Part shown: in pieces, positions 22,801 through 35,810 of the stretch
How positions within the stretch are numbered: the stretch's first letter is position 1
How the letters are laid out: every line of letters starts with the position of its first letter
NCBI GenBank assembly: GCA_003254905.1
Contig: QANU01006828.1
Coordinates: 1,490,877 to 1,554,876, forward strand
DNA length: 64,000 bases
Origin: Nissolia schottii
Taxonomy: Eukaryota; Streptophyta; Magnoliopsida; Fabales; Fabaceae
Reading direction: 5' to 3'
Translations under genes and position numbers: made by a program
The notes under the pieces: model-generated
What the model was told of the DNA's origin: nothing
What the model saw: the letters and a program-made list of their open reading frames with translations, nothing else
The model's database searches: none

Positions 22801-23608
22801 AGTGTTGATTAAATTCACATCACTTAATTAAAAGATAAAGTGAATTTTCATCCCATAACACCTCATTATATATATATATATATTATCATATTAATCATTT
22901 TGGCACATTAATTATTGCGTTAAAGATAAAAGAAAATAATAATAATAACAACTCATAAAAATTGAATTTGCAAGTTATATTTTCTTTTGCTTTCGGGACG
23001 CATTAGACTTTCTCTAAAACTATGTTACACCAATACAGGTATAGGTATTGTACAGTATGGTATGATACGCAAATACAATACATTTATCAAAATATTAAAT
23101 ACAAATGCACCAATATATATTAAATGAAAAGTAATATATATTATTAAATATTGCTAATAATGTTAACTATGATCTTTGATCTTTTAATTTTGTGAGACTA
23201 AACAAATGTTATCTCCTAAATATAACAATTTATTTAAGATGATTTTTTTTTAAGTTCATAACTAGTGTGTCCATCAGTGTGGTTCCGATGACTAATTTCT
23301 TCGTTGACTTATAGACATCTTTGAAGGTGGGATAGTTGATCCAAAAATTTAAAACTACTACATACCCAAAACATTAGTTGTAAATTAAAAAATAATTTAA
23401 GACAATAGTATTTGATGTAAATATGTGTACGACACACATACGCGAGAGAAAATGAAGTATTTATGCATCGCAACTCTAAAAGAAGTTATTAATTTATGTG
23501 TATATATATATATATATATATTAATTTAGAAAATATAAAGCTAAATAACCACTTGAATATTCCCACTTGATTCCTCCACAGGCTGCTAGGTTATGGCCAA
23601 TACGGGAC
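19883..23608. other. Intergenic region upstream of MIOX
   Basis: No supported gene. About 21545-21635 has, on the minus strand, an A-box-like AACTTAGTGGTTG and a B-box-like AATGTTCAATTCTC, possibly a worn tRNA-like SINE. About 20600-21175 repeats the phrase GGGACCAATT in both orientations, suggesting an old MITE. (TA)n runs occur near 22870 and 23500. The 22560-22740 stretch is more GC-rich and may belong to the MIOX regulatory region. The minus frames at 20270-20461 and 20689-20952 match nothing I know. Confidence 0.45.
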
Positions 23609-23616
23609 TATATATA
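23609..23616 (+). promoter_or_regulatory. TATA box of MIOX
   Basis: TATATATA followed by CCCC lies 92 bp before the MIOX ATG. A start of transcription about 30 bp downstream would leave a 5' leader near 70 nt, normal for a plant gene. Confidence 0.6.
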
Positions 23617-23707
23617 CCCCCGTCAACAATCTATCAAGTGTACACACGCACACATATTGAGATCTCGTTACATCCCACGCTATAGTCCAACATTTATAAG
23701 AGAAAAA

Positions 23708-23924
23708 ATGACTATTCTCATTGAACAACCAGAATTGGCAATGCAACATGGTGAGGAGAACATTGAGCATAATTCTCAGCAAATTACCAATGAGTTGGTC
23801 CTGGATGGTGGGCTTCCATTGCCAAAAACAGTGTCACAAGATGGATTTATAGCCCCTGGAATCAATTCATATGGCCACACTTTCAGGTCTCCATTTTATA
23901 TATTACATTGTCCTTTCACATTTC

Positions 23925-23971
<47 letters not shown>

Positions 23972-26900
23972 GATTTGGTTATTTTTATATGGATATATAT
24001 ATGACGAACTTCTTATTGTAGATTATAATTCATTATTAATGCAAATTGACATAACCAAATGGAACTTAATTTGTGCGTGTTTTATCCTTAAATACAGAGA
24101 CTATTATGGTGTAAGCAAAAGGCAAAAGTCTGTGGAGGAATTCTACCGATTACAACGGATGCATCAAACATATGAATTTGTAAGCTACAGTCTTTGATCT
24201 CTCTCACTCACACACACACTCTCTCTCTCTCCATCAATGTCAAAAGTCTATATTTAAATTATATGTAAGTATGCATTTGGATATGATATGAGTACAATAT
24301 TTAACATTTCTGCATTATGATTCTTTTAGAGCGAGACTATGCATAAAAGCGTGAATAACTCCTCATTTTTTTAGTGCATGTGAGAATATTTATAATTAAT
24401 TTTGACAATCATCAAAAATAAAAAAATTTCATTTCTAAAATTTTAGACTAAGTTTTAAGTGTTCCTATCTAAATTTAAAATGCTATTATTAATATTTTAG
24501 AGACATACCCATATTAAAGGAAATTTTCTGTAACATTGTAACTTTTCTGTAACATTGTAACTATGCCTAATCTTGAACAATGACATTTTTTAGAGACAAT
24601 TTTTGGGTGTTGTTATCTAAAACTATATTTGAATAATGACGTTATTCACATTTAAAAGATTAGATTAAATGTAAAAAATATCAAATCAACTCATTTTAAG
24701 AAATAGGTGGCCAAATTAAATGTTTTTAAAATGTCTAATGTTCAAAGTAATTATTTGAGTATAACTATGGGAAAAAAAAGATTTTACCTTAAATATATAT
24801 ATAAAAAATATTTTAAACTCATTATTTACAACTTATCGTAGGCCAAGAAGATGAGGGAGGATTATGCGAAACTGAATAGGGTGGAAATGGGTATATGGGA
24901 GTGTTGTGAGCTGCTTGATGGAATTGTCGATGAAAGTGATCCTGACTTGGAAGAATCTCAAATTCAACATGCCTTGCAATCGGCTGAAGCTGCAAGGAAG
25001 GATTACCCTCATGAAGATTGGTTGCATTTGACCGCTCTTATTCATGGTATACACACAGACATATTAATATGGGTAAATTACATTGGTCATTTAGTGAAAT
25101 TACATCTACCTCTTCTTAAGTTTGAAAAATTACACTCGCTGTTTTTAATGTATCTTAATTATCTGTCTTAATGATAACAATGTTACATAACATTTGATAC
25201 TAAGGTCTTTTATTAATTACACACCTCACATTTTTATGCTTAACAACTTCACAACCCCACTATGGATTTCTCGAATGCGCAAGAGAGGACTAGAGAGAGA
25301 CTATCTGTTGAATGTGAAAATGTGATGAATATAATTTTAAAAAAACACCAAAATAATAAATGTTGCATAATTCTATTATCATTAATAAAATTAGTTTTCA
25401 TCAAAGGAGATGAGTATAATTTTTAAAATTAGATGAGAGGTGAGTGTAATTTTAGTGATCCTATTAATATATCTACTTGGAATTCCTGTACATTAATGTT
25501 CAATGAAAAAGAATATATCATCCAAAAGCAAATGACAACTGTCTCTTTCTTTGGTTTATATACAGATCTTGGAAAGGTTCTTCTCTTTCCAAACTTTGGT
25601 AGCCTTCCTCAATGGGCTGTAGTTGGTGAGCATCTATATCTATCTATATCGGTCACGTACGGCAATATTATATACTCCCTCCATCTTAAATTAAGTGTCA
25701 TTTTTATATTTTTAATTTATTTATAAATTAATGTCTTTAGACGTAATTTATGCTTAAATACATTAATTTATAAATAAAAAAAAGTAAAAATCACACTTAA
25801 TTAAAAGCTGAATGATTAGTTTTCACAATTTCAAAAAATAAAAGTATAAATTATATACATTACTATCAATAAATATAGAGAAAGCTAACATTCACCCCTT
25901 TCAAGCTTCATATTTTTAATTGAATTAAAATGGCCTCTTGAACAACTTAAAGTTAGGCCTATTTTAGTAAATTAAATGCAGTACTATTAATTATAAAACA
26001 GGTTTTTGTCTCTCGTAATACTAATGACTAACTAAATTATCATTTTCTTATAAAATTAATGTTTCATAAAATGAAAAACATGTACTTCAAAATTAAATTG
26101 AATTGTCAAATTTTAGAAAAGAAATTCATAAATTTTCTAACATTTATTTTTTCAAAAAGTTAAAATTTTGAAACTCTTTGATCAATTTTTTTTATTATCT
26201 GTTCGTTCTTCTAACAAAAGTATGTAGGAAAGTAGGTTTAATCTTTCAATAGGAATACAACTTATCTTTTCAGAATGTTTAGATAGATAGATAGATAAAT
26301 AGATAGACAGATAGCTGGTATTCTATTTTTACTTTTATTTTTTTAAAAAATTGTTAACGGAAAATGACAATGTTGTAGGAGATTCATTTCCTCTTGGCTG
26401 TGCTTTTCATGAAGCAAATACTCACCACAAGGTATATACATATATCCACTAATTTCCTCAATACAAGAAGTATTTTGCAAATGGTTCATATATTTTTTTA
26501 ATCATAATTAATTAATTAACATTCATCTCACAAATATTATAAATTAATTTCTTCCTCATGTGGCAGTATTTCAAGGACAACTCAGATAACAATCACCCTG
26601 CTTATAAGACTAAAAATGGGATTTATGCCCAAGGTTGTGGATTAGACAACGTAATCATGTCTTGGGGACATGATGAATACATGTATTTGGTAAGTTCAAG
26701 TATACATATGGACATCATCGCCACCACACATAATATGTCACCAAATTTATAATTATAATTTGTAACAAATCAATAAAGAAGGTGACCTGTCAGGCCTGCA
26801 GCCTGACCTGTTTGCCAAATGTTCATATAGGTTTATTAAAAAAAACTTACATTACTTTTAGTAAGATTCGAACTAGAGACCTTCACCGTATCAAAATAAC

Positions 26901-29558
26901 ACCTTAACCACTAAACTAACATTACTTTTTGTAACATTTTATGCAATCAAATTTATTAATATAATTTTATTATTTAATTTTCTTTTTAAAGAAACCCTAA
27001 TGTAAAGAGTTCCTAGGACTCTCCCACACTCACAATCTCATCTCATATGAATAATGTGAGAGAGCTTTGTTGGCATTTTCCTTTTTGTTTTTTGTTAGTA
27101 AAATGTCATATATTTTGTTTATGATTTTGCTATCACATACTAAGCAAAAATTGGTGATATACAAACAAAGTTGAGCAAACTTTTTTGGGATATGGATTTG
27201 GTTTCTTAATGATAAAATCAATGATGAAAATTTGATTTTCCTATCACAGAAAGGATATATTCACGTTGCTCAGACTTGTCTTTTGATTTATTTCTTCATG
27301 AGCATACCCTAGTAGCTTGCAGCTTTAGAATTTCAATTCTTTATTGAAAATGTCTTTTTGATTCATATTGAATTAATACACTCTTACTTGTTATATAGTA
27401 AATGTTATATATTCACTTAAACTCTCTCCTTTCTCTCAAGAAATACCTATATATATTATAGTTTTTTACTTTAGAATATTATTGTATTAAGAAATTAAGT
27501 TATTAACAAAAACAATACTTTGTTAGGATTATTTTTGAAAGATTAAAAATTGCATATTTTATTTTAATTTTTAATTTTTAATTTTTTATAATAGAAAAAT
27601 ACACAGGCAGACCTATTAGACTTCAGGCCAGACCAGACCTCACAAACAGGCCAAGACAAGCTAAAAAAATCAGCCTATAACAGTTAACAGGCCAGACCCA
27701 GGCCAAAAACTAACCAAACAAGCCTGGCCTGTTCCCACCCCTAGTTGGAATGTAAATAAAATAATAATAAATAAATAAATATATATATATAACGTAAAAG
27801 ATTAAAAAAATTCAAATAAATAAAATATATTTATTTAAACATCCATCATAACATAAAATCACTTAAAATATATAAGTAAAGTTCAAACTTCATAAGTCAT
27901 ACCATACATTAACAATACAAGTTCAAGATCCTAAATCATAAATGACAAGTTCAATTCCAAATATAAGTAAACCAAATTTTAAATCAAAAATATATAACAA
28001 CAATTTTACATTAGTATTCAATATTTATTACAAGAAGGCAACAAAACAGGTGTATGTAACAAGAAAAATTGTACAAAAATGAGTAACTTAAACACATATT
28101 TTATAACGGGAAAGTGAAAAAAAAATTAGCTCAATTTGACAAACAGTAATTTTTTTTAAAAAATCTTTATTAAACAATGTTGTTTGCCCTTTTTTATAAA
28201 AAAAATTAAAAATTAAAAAATAAAATATGACCCGACCGAGTCTCTAGGTTTCACAAAAATCGGCCGAGTCAACCCGGGTCAGTTCAAGTCTAAAACGTGC
28301 CAATCCACTCAGGTAATTGGTCTGGTCCCATGGCTAGGTCACCGGGTCCTGAGTTGACGCAGCCGGGCAAGGCTGGGCCTATTTTTCAACTATGATAAAA
28401 TGTAGCAATAATATCGCGTTGAAATTTGCAGGTTGCAAAAGGAAATAGCAACAACTTACCGTCGGCGGCATTGTTCATCATCCGCTATCACTCTTTTCAT
28501 CGTAAGGATTATTAACTTTCACCAACTAAGCTCCTCTATAATTAATTTTAAGGTTAAATAAATTTTTTATTAATAAATCGTGAATTTTGATTTTACACGG
28601 GCCCTCGATAATTTTTTTGTTTGTTTTAATCATTAATGTATAGTTGGACCGTTAAAAGTTTCACTGTAATTTGATCAAACATGAGTAGTTAAACATGATC
28701 AAATCAGACTTACATCATGGTCAAATCGGTTTATGGTTCAAATTAATTTACCATGTTTGACCAATTTAACAACAGTTAAAATTTTGTTTGACAATGTTTG
28801 ACCAAATTACAGTGAAAATTCACCTAACTTTAGCTCATCGAGTTATCTTTTAACAGTCCAAACTTAATGTCATAGACTAAAATAAAAGCAAAATTTATCG
28901 AGGACTAAAAAGAATTAATAGAGCACAAAATTTAAATTCATAATTTATTAAAGGACAAAAACTTATTCAACCCTTATATTTTATTATAGGCTCTAGCAAA
29001 CATAACAATAACATGTGTGGCTTCAAATTTGTATGTATGTATAATGTTGCAGCTTTATACCTGACTGGAGCATACAAACACTTGTATAGTGTGGAGGATG
29101 TGGAGAATCTGAAGTGGCTTGACATATTTCAGTAAGCTAATTGATTACTCTTAATCTGCTTATGATTGTATCATATCTTCATCTTTTGACATGCTGAATC
29201 AACAAAAAAAAAACTGATTATGTTTATTATACATTATTTTGTGATACCATAAACAGAAAATATGATCTCTACAGCAAGAGCAATGTTCGAATTGACGTTG
29301 AAAAAGTTAAGCCATACTATATGTCTCTCATTGAGAAGGTAGGCAATATGAAACTTTCCTTTTTTAATTATTTTTATGTAGGAGTTTTTTTTTTTTTTTG
29401 GGTTACAATATGTATTGGGAGTTTGATATTAATGTTTAATGGATTTTATAAATATTTCATTCTCTGTTATTTTTTTTTTTAAGTTGGTAGGAAGTATTGA
29501 GCACTAATTTCTTTTTTGCTTGGGTTTGCAGTATTTCCCATCAAAGTTGAGGTGGTAA
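23708..29558 (+). CDS. MIOX: Inositol oxygenase (myo-inositol oxygenase)
   Basis: MIOX is a cytosolic non-haem di-iron enzyme that splits myo-inositol with O2 to D-glucuronate, feeding UDP-glucuronate, cell-wall sugars and possibly ascorbate. Ten exons, all GT-AG, close in phase: 23708-23886, 24098-24179, 24842-25046, 25566-25625, 26379-26431, 26567-26689, 28432-28501, 29053-29131, 29257-29338, 29532-29558, giving 319 aa (family about 300-320). All six iron ligands, aligned to the human enzyme, are present: His130, His155 and Asp156 (in HLTALIHDLGK), His228 (SWGHDEYMY), His254 (IIRYHSF) and Asp287 (QKYDLYSK). The C-terminus [17 protein letters not shown] is typical. The start ATG opens MTILIEQPE, a known plant MIOX N-terminus. 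Intron 6 (1.74 kb) and intron 7 carry transposon remnants. It looks fully functional. Confidence 0.97.
23927..23970. repeat. (ATT)n microsatellite, about 14 units
   Basis: An uninterrupted TTA/ATT run in MIOX intron 1, about 40 bp after the splice donor. Likely length-polymorphic. Confidence 0.9.
25673..25806. mobile_element. Stowaway-like MITE remnant in MIOX intron 4
   Basis: TACTCCCTCCATCTTAAATT is the classic CTCCCTCCRT Stowaway (Tc1/mariner) terminus, followed by AAGTGTCATTTTT. About 110 bp later the partly inverted TAAAAATCACACTTAATT appears. TA flanks are present but ambiguous, and the right end is worn. Confidence 0.55.
26279..26314. repeat. (GATA)n-type microsatellite
   Basis: Imperfect GATA units with AATA and GACA variants in MIOX intron 4, about 60 bp before exon 5. 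Confidence 0.85.
26780..27745. mobile_element. hAT-like element remnant in MIOX intron 6
   Basis: The right end reads, reversed, CTAGGGGTGGGAACAGGCC, a typical hAT terminal sequence. Both edges (26785-26830 and 27600-27740) are rich in AGGCC/GGCCT words, as in many plant hAT elements. The left terminus is worn and no 8-bp target duplication could be confirmed. No transposase. A second repeat block with CCCGGGTCA/GACCCG words follows at about 28230-28395 in the same intron. Confidence 0.45.
26860..26918 (-). mobile_element. 59-bp tRNA-like retro-insertion
   Basis: On the minus strand, TTAGTTTAGTGGTTAAGG (A box) and GGTCTCTAGTTCGAATC (B box) are about 25 bp apart, as in a tRNA gene. The 59 bp lie between two copies of ACATTACTTTT (26849-26859 and 26919-26929), so it looks like a SINE head or tRNA-derived fragment inserted by retroposition. 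There is no 3' body and no CCA, so it is not a working tRNA gene. Confidence 0.6.
28551..28976. mobile_element. MITE in MIOX intron 7
   Basis: The left end AAGGTTAAATAAATTTTTTA and the right end, reversed AAGGGTTGAATAAGTTTTTG, form inverted ends of about 40 bp, with CTCGATAA and TTATCGAGGAC inside. It belongs to the same general type as the element at 19381 but is a different family. Target duplication not confirmed. Confidence 0.5.
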
Positions 29559-30684
29559 ATGATGAAGTGCAGGAACTCTGTATCATATAGTTATTGTTTA
29601 GTGTGTTTTTATTTATTTTTTTTATTTTATTTTTTAGTTGTTGTTGCAATAATAACTACAAGAATAAATTCCGCGTGACCAATGTACGTGTAAGGGCCCA
29701 TTCATGTTGGATGATAATAAAGTATTTCATTTGGTTTGTATTTATTCTAAAGTTTAAAAATGGTTACTTTGAGATGTATGTGTGAATCAAACCACTCTAG
29801 TCTGTCGTGCATTTGAAGCTGTCGGATCCGAGTCTTTGACAATGTTTTAAATTTAATGTGTTTTTAATGAATGTCAAAGTTTCATATTGCTTTCTTTATA
29901 AATAAATTTGGTTCACCATTAAAAATGTGGATTTGGATCTTGTCTACAACACACATGTTGCCCTGTCATGTCAAACACGTGTAAATTCATTAGGCCTTTT
30001 ATCTTTATGTTTTATGTTTGGTTCAATTGTTGTTTGAGACATGAACGTTGGACCTCCTGTCATGTCTAATAGTCGTTGGGCACTAGCCGCTTGGGCCAAT
30101 ATAATCATTAGACCTATTAAGCAACCTTATCTATTTATTTGTAACCCACCAACACCAAATCACTAGCAATAAGACCTCACTGCTTCTTCATTCTATGCTT
30201 CCTTCATATTTTCTTACTATTCATACATTTGCTCTCTACAAAACCATGAGCTACAGAGGTGCTCCGCCATTGCCTCCATTGCTTCCTTCAAGTTTTGGAA
30301 TAAGTCTTTTTCATTGCTCAGAATTTCAACAACTGCATGTGAACTAGTTATTGAGGTGACTTACATTTAACTTTGAATTGATTATTTGGCCATACAATGT
30401 TGGTGGCCAAATAATTGATGGAATGATTTCAAAGGAAACTGCTTGGTATCCATCCTTCAAATTAGTGCACCCACTTTTCCATTTGTCCAACAAAAGATTC
30501 CTTCCTCTTCTTCCCAAGCCTAGTAAGGTCCGTAATAAGATAAACTTTGTTCAAATCAGGCAATTCATGATGAGAATTGTAGTTGTAAGCAATTAATCAA
30601 CATGAATATCATGTCGTCCACCATCTATTATCTACCAGCTATATGCTAACTATACCAAGTATTAATTTGACCTTTGTGTAGGTT
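29559..30684. other. MIOX 3' flank and intergenic DNA
   Basis: The first about 300 bp should hold the MIOX 3' untranslated region. The rest has no recognisable gene. The 72-codon frame at 30378-30596 resembles no family. Confidence 0.4.
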
Positions 30685-31260
30685 TGGTGCCAAGTCCAAA
30701 TCCTAATGGGTAGGGTTTCTAGTATTTCAGAGTAATTCTTAAAGAGAATGAGGTTACTTGAATACATGTAGAAGGATGGGAAAGTGTCTTGACGGAAGTT
30801 CCAATGCAATATTCTTGATATAAGAGTGTGGTGGCAAGGTGTACCAGCAAAGGCACTCTGACACTCAAGTAAGCACAAGGGTTTTGGCAAGTATTCTAGA
30901 GAGTGAATGAGTGATACTTAGTGACCTTAGGTCGATGTGCTTTTATAGATGAGGTAAATTGGTTAGTTAGAGATAGAATGTGAGGAATTTGAATAGTGGT
31001 TTCCCCTTATCTCGACTGTTTGCTTGATCCTGCTAATCTGGGAGTTAGTTACGTTTACGTCATCCACTAAGTTCTCGAGGAGGGCCCGTTGCTCTCTCCT
31101 CGAACAAGTTGTGTCCAAGGTCTAGGGCTTACGGCCTAGAGAGCACCTATTGGACCACTCTTTCCTAGACTTATGTTGTGACGTTCTTCTCTTTAGGACA
31201 TTGTGGAGCTCCTCTCTTAGGTTGATGAGTGTAGGTAGGTGAGGTGAGCTCTTTCTACTC
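30685..31260 (+). repeat. Left direct repeat (LTR) of the 30.7-33.8 kb element
   Basis: This aligns along its whole length with 33208-33757, with many substitutions and small indels. Ends are approximate. Confidence 0.65.
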
Positions 31261-33207
31261 CTTAGTGGACTAGGCTATTTGAATCCTACATCTCTAGTTT
31301 GTAACATTGCCACCAACATGATCTCAACATGTTAATTGGCGAGTATTGTGCTTTTACCTTCGGACTCCTATAACTTGCTTTTAACTTGTCAAGTTTTTTT
31401 TTTTCACGGATGCTCCTTTTTGGAGCCCTGCGCTTAGAGGGTTTGGACACTTTTATGGGAAGTTCGTCGTCCGAGGGTGCTCTCGGTATTCGTTGTTTCT
31501 AGCTCCAAGTGTTGTTATGTCCACCATTATGATCTTGCCAAGTGGCTTTTTATTTTGTATACTTATTTTAAAAAATAAAGTGTTTGACATTATCACCCCC
31601 ACTTAAAATGTGAGAAATGTCCATATTGCCTTTTATGACTTTTTCCTTCCCCAATGTTTATCAAAAGTCCTCCATTTTTCAATTCCAAAAACATTTGAAT
31701 CTCCTCTATTCTTCAATCATCATCTTCTTTCTTTTTCCATAGGCACTTGAGAGATTTGTACTCATTAGAGAGAGAGAGAGTAGAACCCACCAACAAGAGG
31801 AAGAGAAGGCCACCATTGTGCCGCCTGCTGCTACCTAGGAACCACTAGAGACCATCGTTCGCTATCGTGCTGCTTGTCGTCACCGCCACTAGCATCTTGA
31901 GTCTTTTCCTTAAAGGTGAGTTTTTCCTCCATTTTTGCATGTGAAACTCTCTACCCTTTCCTTTTGCAAAGCTTTTAACTTTTATTCCAAAGTTTGAGTT
32001 TTTCTTTACTTGTATTGTTTCTCCTTCTTGCCTTCCTTGTTGATTCATCTTCTTCCACTTACTCAAAGAAAAAGTAGAGATTTTGAAGCTTTTGGGACAA
32101 AAGATGATGAATTTTTTTAAAACCTCCATTGTTGTGCTTAAAGCTTTAGTTTTTCTTTGAGTTTCTCAATGAAAGCTTCAACTTTTACATCAAAGTTTAC
32201 ATTTTTATGCTTAAAGTATGCTTTTATCCTTGCCATAGTTGAATTTTCCATCTCAAAATTGCATGATTCTTCCTCTTTTTCAACAAAACTTCCATTTTTA
32301 TTTTTGGGGTTTTGGGGATTGCATCCATTGTTGCATCTTTGAAGATTTTTAGGAGTTTACAAAAAGAGAGAGAAAAATTGAATTGATGGTAGTGAGAGTT
32401 TCGGCAACAATAGTGGAGTGGATTTCTCCACAATGCTACCGATTTTTGGTATGGAGGGAGGCCAGATGGAGCCCCTCCCAGAAGCGGTATCCTTGTGTTG
32501 TTCACCTTGGAGAGTGAAAGAGAGGTGTTTTAAACTTTTAGAGAGGAATCATCACTTAGGCATTTTTTGTTTTCCCCTTTGTTGATTATTGAGCTTTTTT
32601 CTATTCTTATCACTTAGATCATGGTGGTTCCTTTGTAGGTATGGTGAGAGACCTGACTCCTACCCTAAAGGACTGACACGATGTTGTACGAATGGGCTTC
32701 TCGAGCTTCCCCACCAATTGTCACCCGAAGAGTTATAGGTTAAATGCAAACTTAATGAGTTGTTAGTCAATGATATTTCTAACACTAGATGAGTTGTAGC
32801 TCTCTGCTAAGTTATTATCGTGTTGCCTCTATTCAGATTCATCCCAATAGTTGGGTTACACTTAAAGTTTTTGTGGAGCTGTGTAGGTTTGGTGATGTCC
32901 CTGTCTCCCCACGTGTTTTCTTGGGTTTGTTTTACTTGGGTCGGCAAGCGGGATCGAATGCCACAAAAGGTTTGGAGGGTTTACTGTCATTGAAGTCTCG
33001 CTAGGCGTGATTATTTTTACACCTTTTGAGGATTCTTTTCACGCATTTAAGACTCACTATTTGAAGTTCTTTTTTTAAAGAGGAGACTTGGAGCGAATTC
33101 TTAGGCTTTGGTAGAGTTCCTCACTTTCCCTTCTATTGGAATAAAAGTTGACTAGCAAAGGCTCTAAAGGTGGTGTTGACAAAGCACGAGGAGAGAGTGG
33201 TGTTGAC

Positions 33208-33757
33208 GTCGCCAATGTCCTAAATTAATTCGTCTAGGGAACGAGGTTACCTAAACACATGTAGAAGGATGGGAAGGCCCCTTGATGGAAGCTCCAACAC
33301 AATGTTCCTGGTGCAAGAGTGTGGCAGCAAGGTGTACCTGCAAAGGCACTTTGACACTTAGGTAAGCATAAGGGTTTTGGTGAGTATTTTAGAGAGTGAA
33401 TTAGTGATACCAGGTGACCATAGTTCGATGTGCTTTTATAGGTGAGCTAAGTCAGTTAGTTAGAAATAGAACGTGGGGAATTCGAATAGTGGCTCCCCCT
33501 TATCTCAGAGGTTTATCTTACCCCACTTATGTAGGAGCTAGTTATGCCATTCGCTAAGTTTGTGAGGAGGGCACATTGGTCTCTCTTCGGCCAAGTTGGA
33601 CCAAGTCAAGTCCAAGGTCTGGGGCTTGCATCCTAGAGAGCGCCTATTGGGTCACTCTCTCCTGGACTTGTGTTATGACATTCCCCTTTCTAGAGCATTG
33701 TGGAGCTCTTCTCTTGAGTTGACGAGTGCAGGTAGATGAGGTAAGCTCCTTCTATTT
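33208..33757 (+). repeat. Right direct repeat (LTR) of the 30.7-33.8 kb element
   Basis: This is the second copy of the repeat at 30685-31260. Similarity fades after GTAAGCTCCTTCTATTT. Ends are approximate. Confidence 0.65.
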
Positions 33758-35810
33758 CAATAAGTTACTTGTCTAACAAGTAATCTAATAGATATTAAGC
33801 TTTTGGTGATATTACAATATGCAAGAGAAATAAATTACAATACATACATATAACATGGATACTTCAGATTTACTATACAATTTACTATTAAAAATTAATA
33901 TTATTAAATAATTTATTTATTATAATTTACACTAAACAATGGGAATTCCTAAAATAAAATATTGTTAAATACTATTATTAAATATTTTTGTATGTCTATG
34001 TACACGTAAATTTAATATTATTACAAAATAGAAAATAAAAATTATTATTAAACATTTTTGTGTACTCATGTATTTTTTGAATGTTTCATTAACTCAGCAT
34101 GTTGACCCCAATCTATTAGGGAAGCTATAAAGAGACAGAACAAAAGCTCATCAACTAATTATATATATATATATATTTTGCTTGAATGTGGAATCTAAAC
34201 ACATTTTATTTATTGTGTATTTAAATAAAAAATAACTTATTCATAAGTTATTTTTTAGAATTTTATTGTGTGATAATTTTTTTATTTTATTTATGTATCC
34301 AAACAGGTTCTTAGTCACCCATAATAATTGTATATGCTATGGGCATCCTTTTAAAGTGTGTCTTAAACTATAAATATTAACCACACTTAATAATTGTAAT
34401 CAATTAGTAAGGTAAGCATGCCCTTTATATTTTAATAGAACACACTTATTAAGTGTGTGTTTTTAATTATTTGGATACACATTTTGGATGTTGTCTTATA
34501 TGTGTGGTCAAAATGTGTATTCAAAGCCTACTCTTAAAAAATGTAGTCTTTAATAGTTATATGATGCACTTTTTAAGGGTGACCAAGATAAGTATGACCT
34601 TAGAGTATATTTGTTGAAGTGTAATTGGTGTGTATATCAAAAAAATAGTAATTGTTGTGTCTAGTGAAAAACTTTTTCTTTCCCAAATTAACTGTTGTCT
34701 TTATTTTTTTAGTTTATTAATAAATCAATGTATCTAATTGCAATTATACTCAAACACATTAATTTATGAATGAAGCAATAAAGTGGAAGAGACAACTAAT
34801 TTGGGACAGTTGAAAAAATAATATACAACAACGATTTACATTTTTTTTTAGTGTTTTTAGCATTTGATTAAGACTTATTTTATTTTCCATGTATTTACAC
34901 TAATATTCTACTATTCCATCCATTCACTTTTAATTGTGACTTTTGACATTTAGATATATTCTTAATTTAATGTATTTGGATACAATTTTTATTTAAGTAC
35001 ATTAAGCCAAAAATATATCTCAAAGTTAAAAACCACAAAAAATAAAAGTGGATAAATTGAGTATTAATTATAAGTGAAAAAATAAGCATTTTTCTCCAAA
35101 GGAAAGGAAACGGATGCGATGTGATGTAAAAATGTGCGTTGCAAGTTACAACAGGAATCTCTGATCTAAGGATCATATCCAACCAATAATAGAAGAGAAT
35201 CCGCAATAATGTTAAGTACAAAGCCGAGTTGTTATTAAGGCACACAGGATATTGCGTTTAGATGGTAATACAAGATACAAATATATAAATACAGCAATAC
35301 AAAATTTTGTTTAATTATAAAAATATTTACAAAAACTTAAATTTTAGAACAAAAAATTAGTATATTTTATGTACTTTTATTTTATTAAGACACAAACAAT
35401 GACAAAGAGAATTTTAATAAAATCATGAACGAGTGAAAAGAAGATTCAAAAAATATTTTAGTCATTTATCATGTTTATATGTTCTATTATCACAAAATTA
35501 AACATAATATAAATATAATAAATTATATCATATATATATTATCATAAAATAAAATACAAAAATAACATTTTATCTATATATTTTAATATTTTCTCAACAA
35601 TTAAGTCTAAATATTATATGCGACCAAGTCATAATCCATGACTGTCAGTACGACATGGTTGATATTTAAAAGCAAAAGCAAAAGCAAATGATATTTTATG
35701 TTGAGACCAACCACTAATTGATATTTAAAACCCAAACAAGCTTTTTATTATTTCTCTCTTTCACTTCTCAAATCCTTTGTGGGACCATTCAGTAGAGTGA
35801 CAGCAGCAGC
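33758..35810. other. AT-rich intergenic DNA upstream of GGT
   Basis: No supported gene. About 34690-34800 has CCCAAATTAACTGTTGTC and an inverted GACAACTAATTTGGGAC about 100 bp later, a small foldback or Stowaway-like remnant. About 34915-35060 has another foldback-like pair (CACTTTTAATTGTGAC against a later AAAATAAAAGTGG). The GGT promoter must lie in the last few hundred bases, but no clear TATA box was chosen. Confidence 0.4.

Larger units (their letters stand above)
30685..33757 (+). mobile_element. Small degraded LTR element with transposon-protein remnant
   Basis: Two direct repeats of about 560 bp (30685-31260 and 33208-33757) flank about 1.95 kb. Each repeat contains the same TATA-like GTGCTTTTATAG and shared blocks such as ACATGTAGAAGGATGGGAA. 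The interior (about 32640-33170, plus strand) has pieces that look like the N-terminal half of a plant 'putative gypsy-type transposon' protein (for example HPNSWVTLKVFVELCRFGDV). It is broken several times and old: the repeats differ at well over 10 per cent by eye. No primer-binding site was recognised, so the LTR call rests on the paired repeats. Confidence 0.5.

Noticed and set aside
23567-23707. Upstream extension of MIOX exon 1
   Set aside because: It covers the TATA box and leader. MTILIEQPE at 23708 is the conserved start.
26860-26918. Functional tRNA gene on the minus strand
   Set aside because: The boxes are present but no cloverleaf with a paired acceptor stem is evident, and direct repeats flank it as in a retro-insertion.
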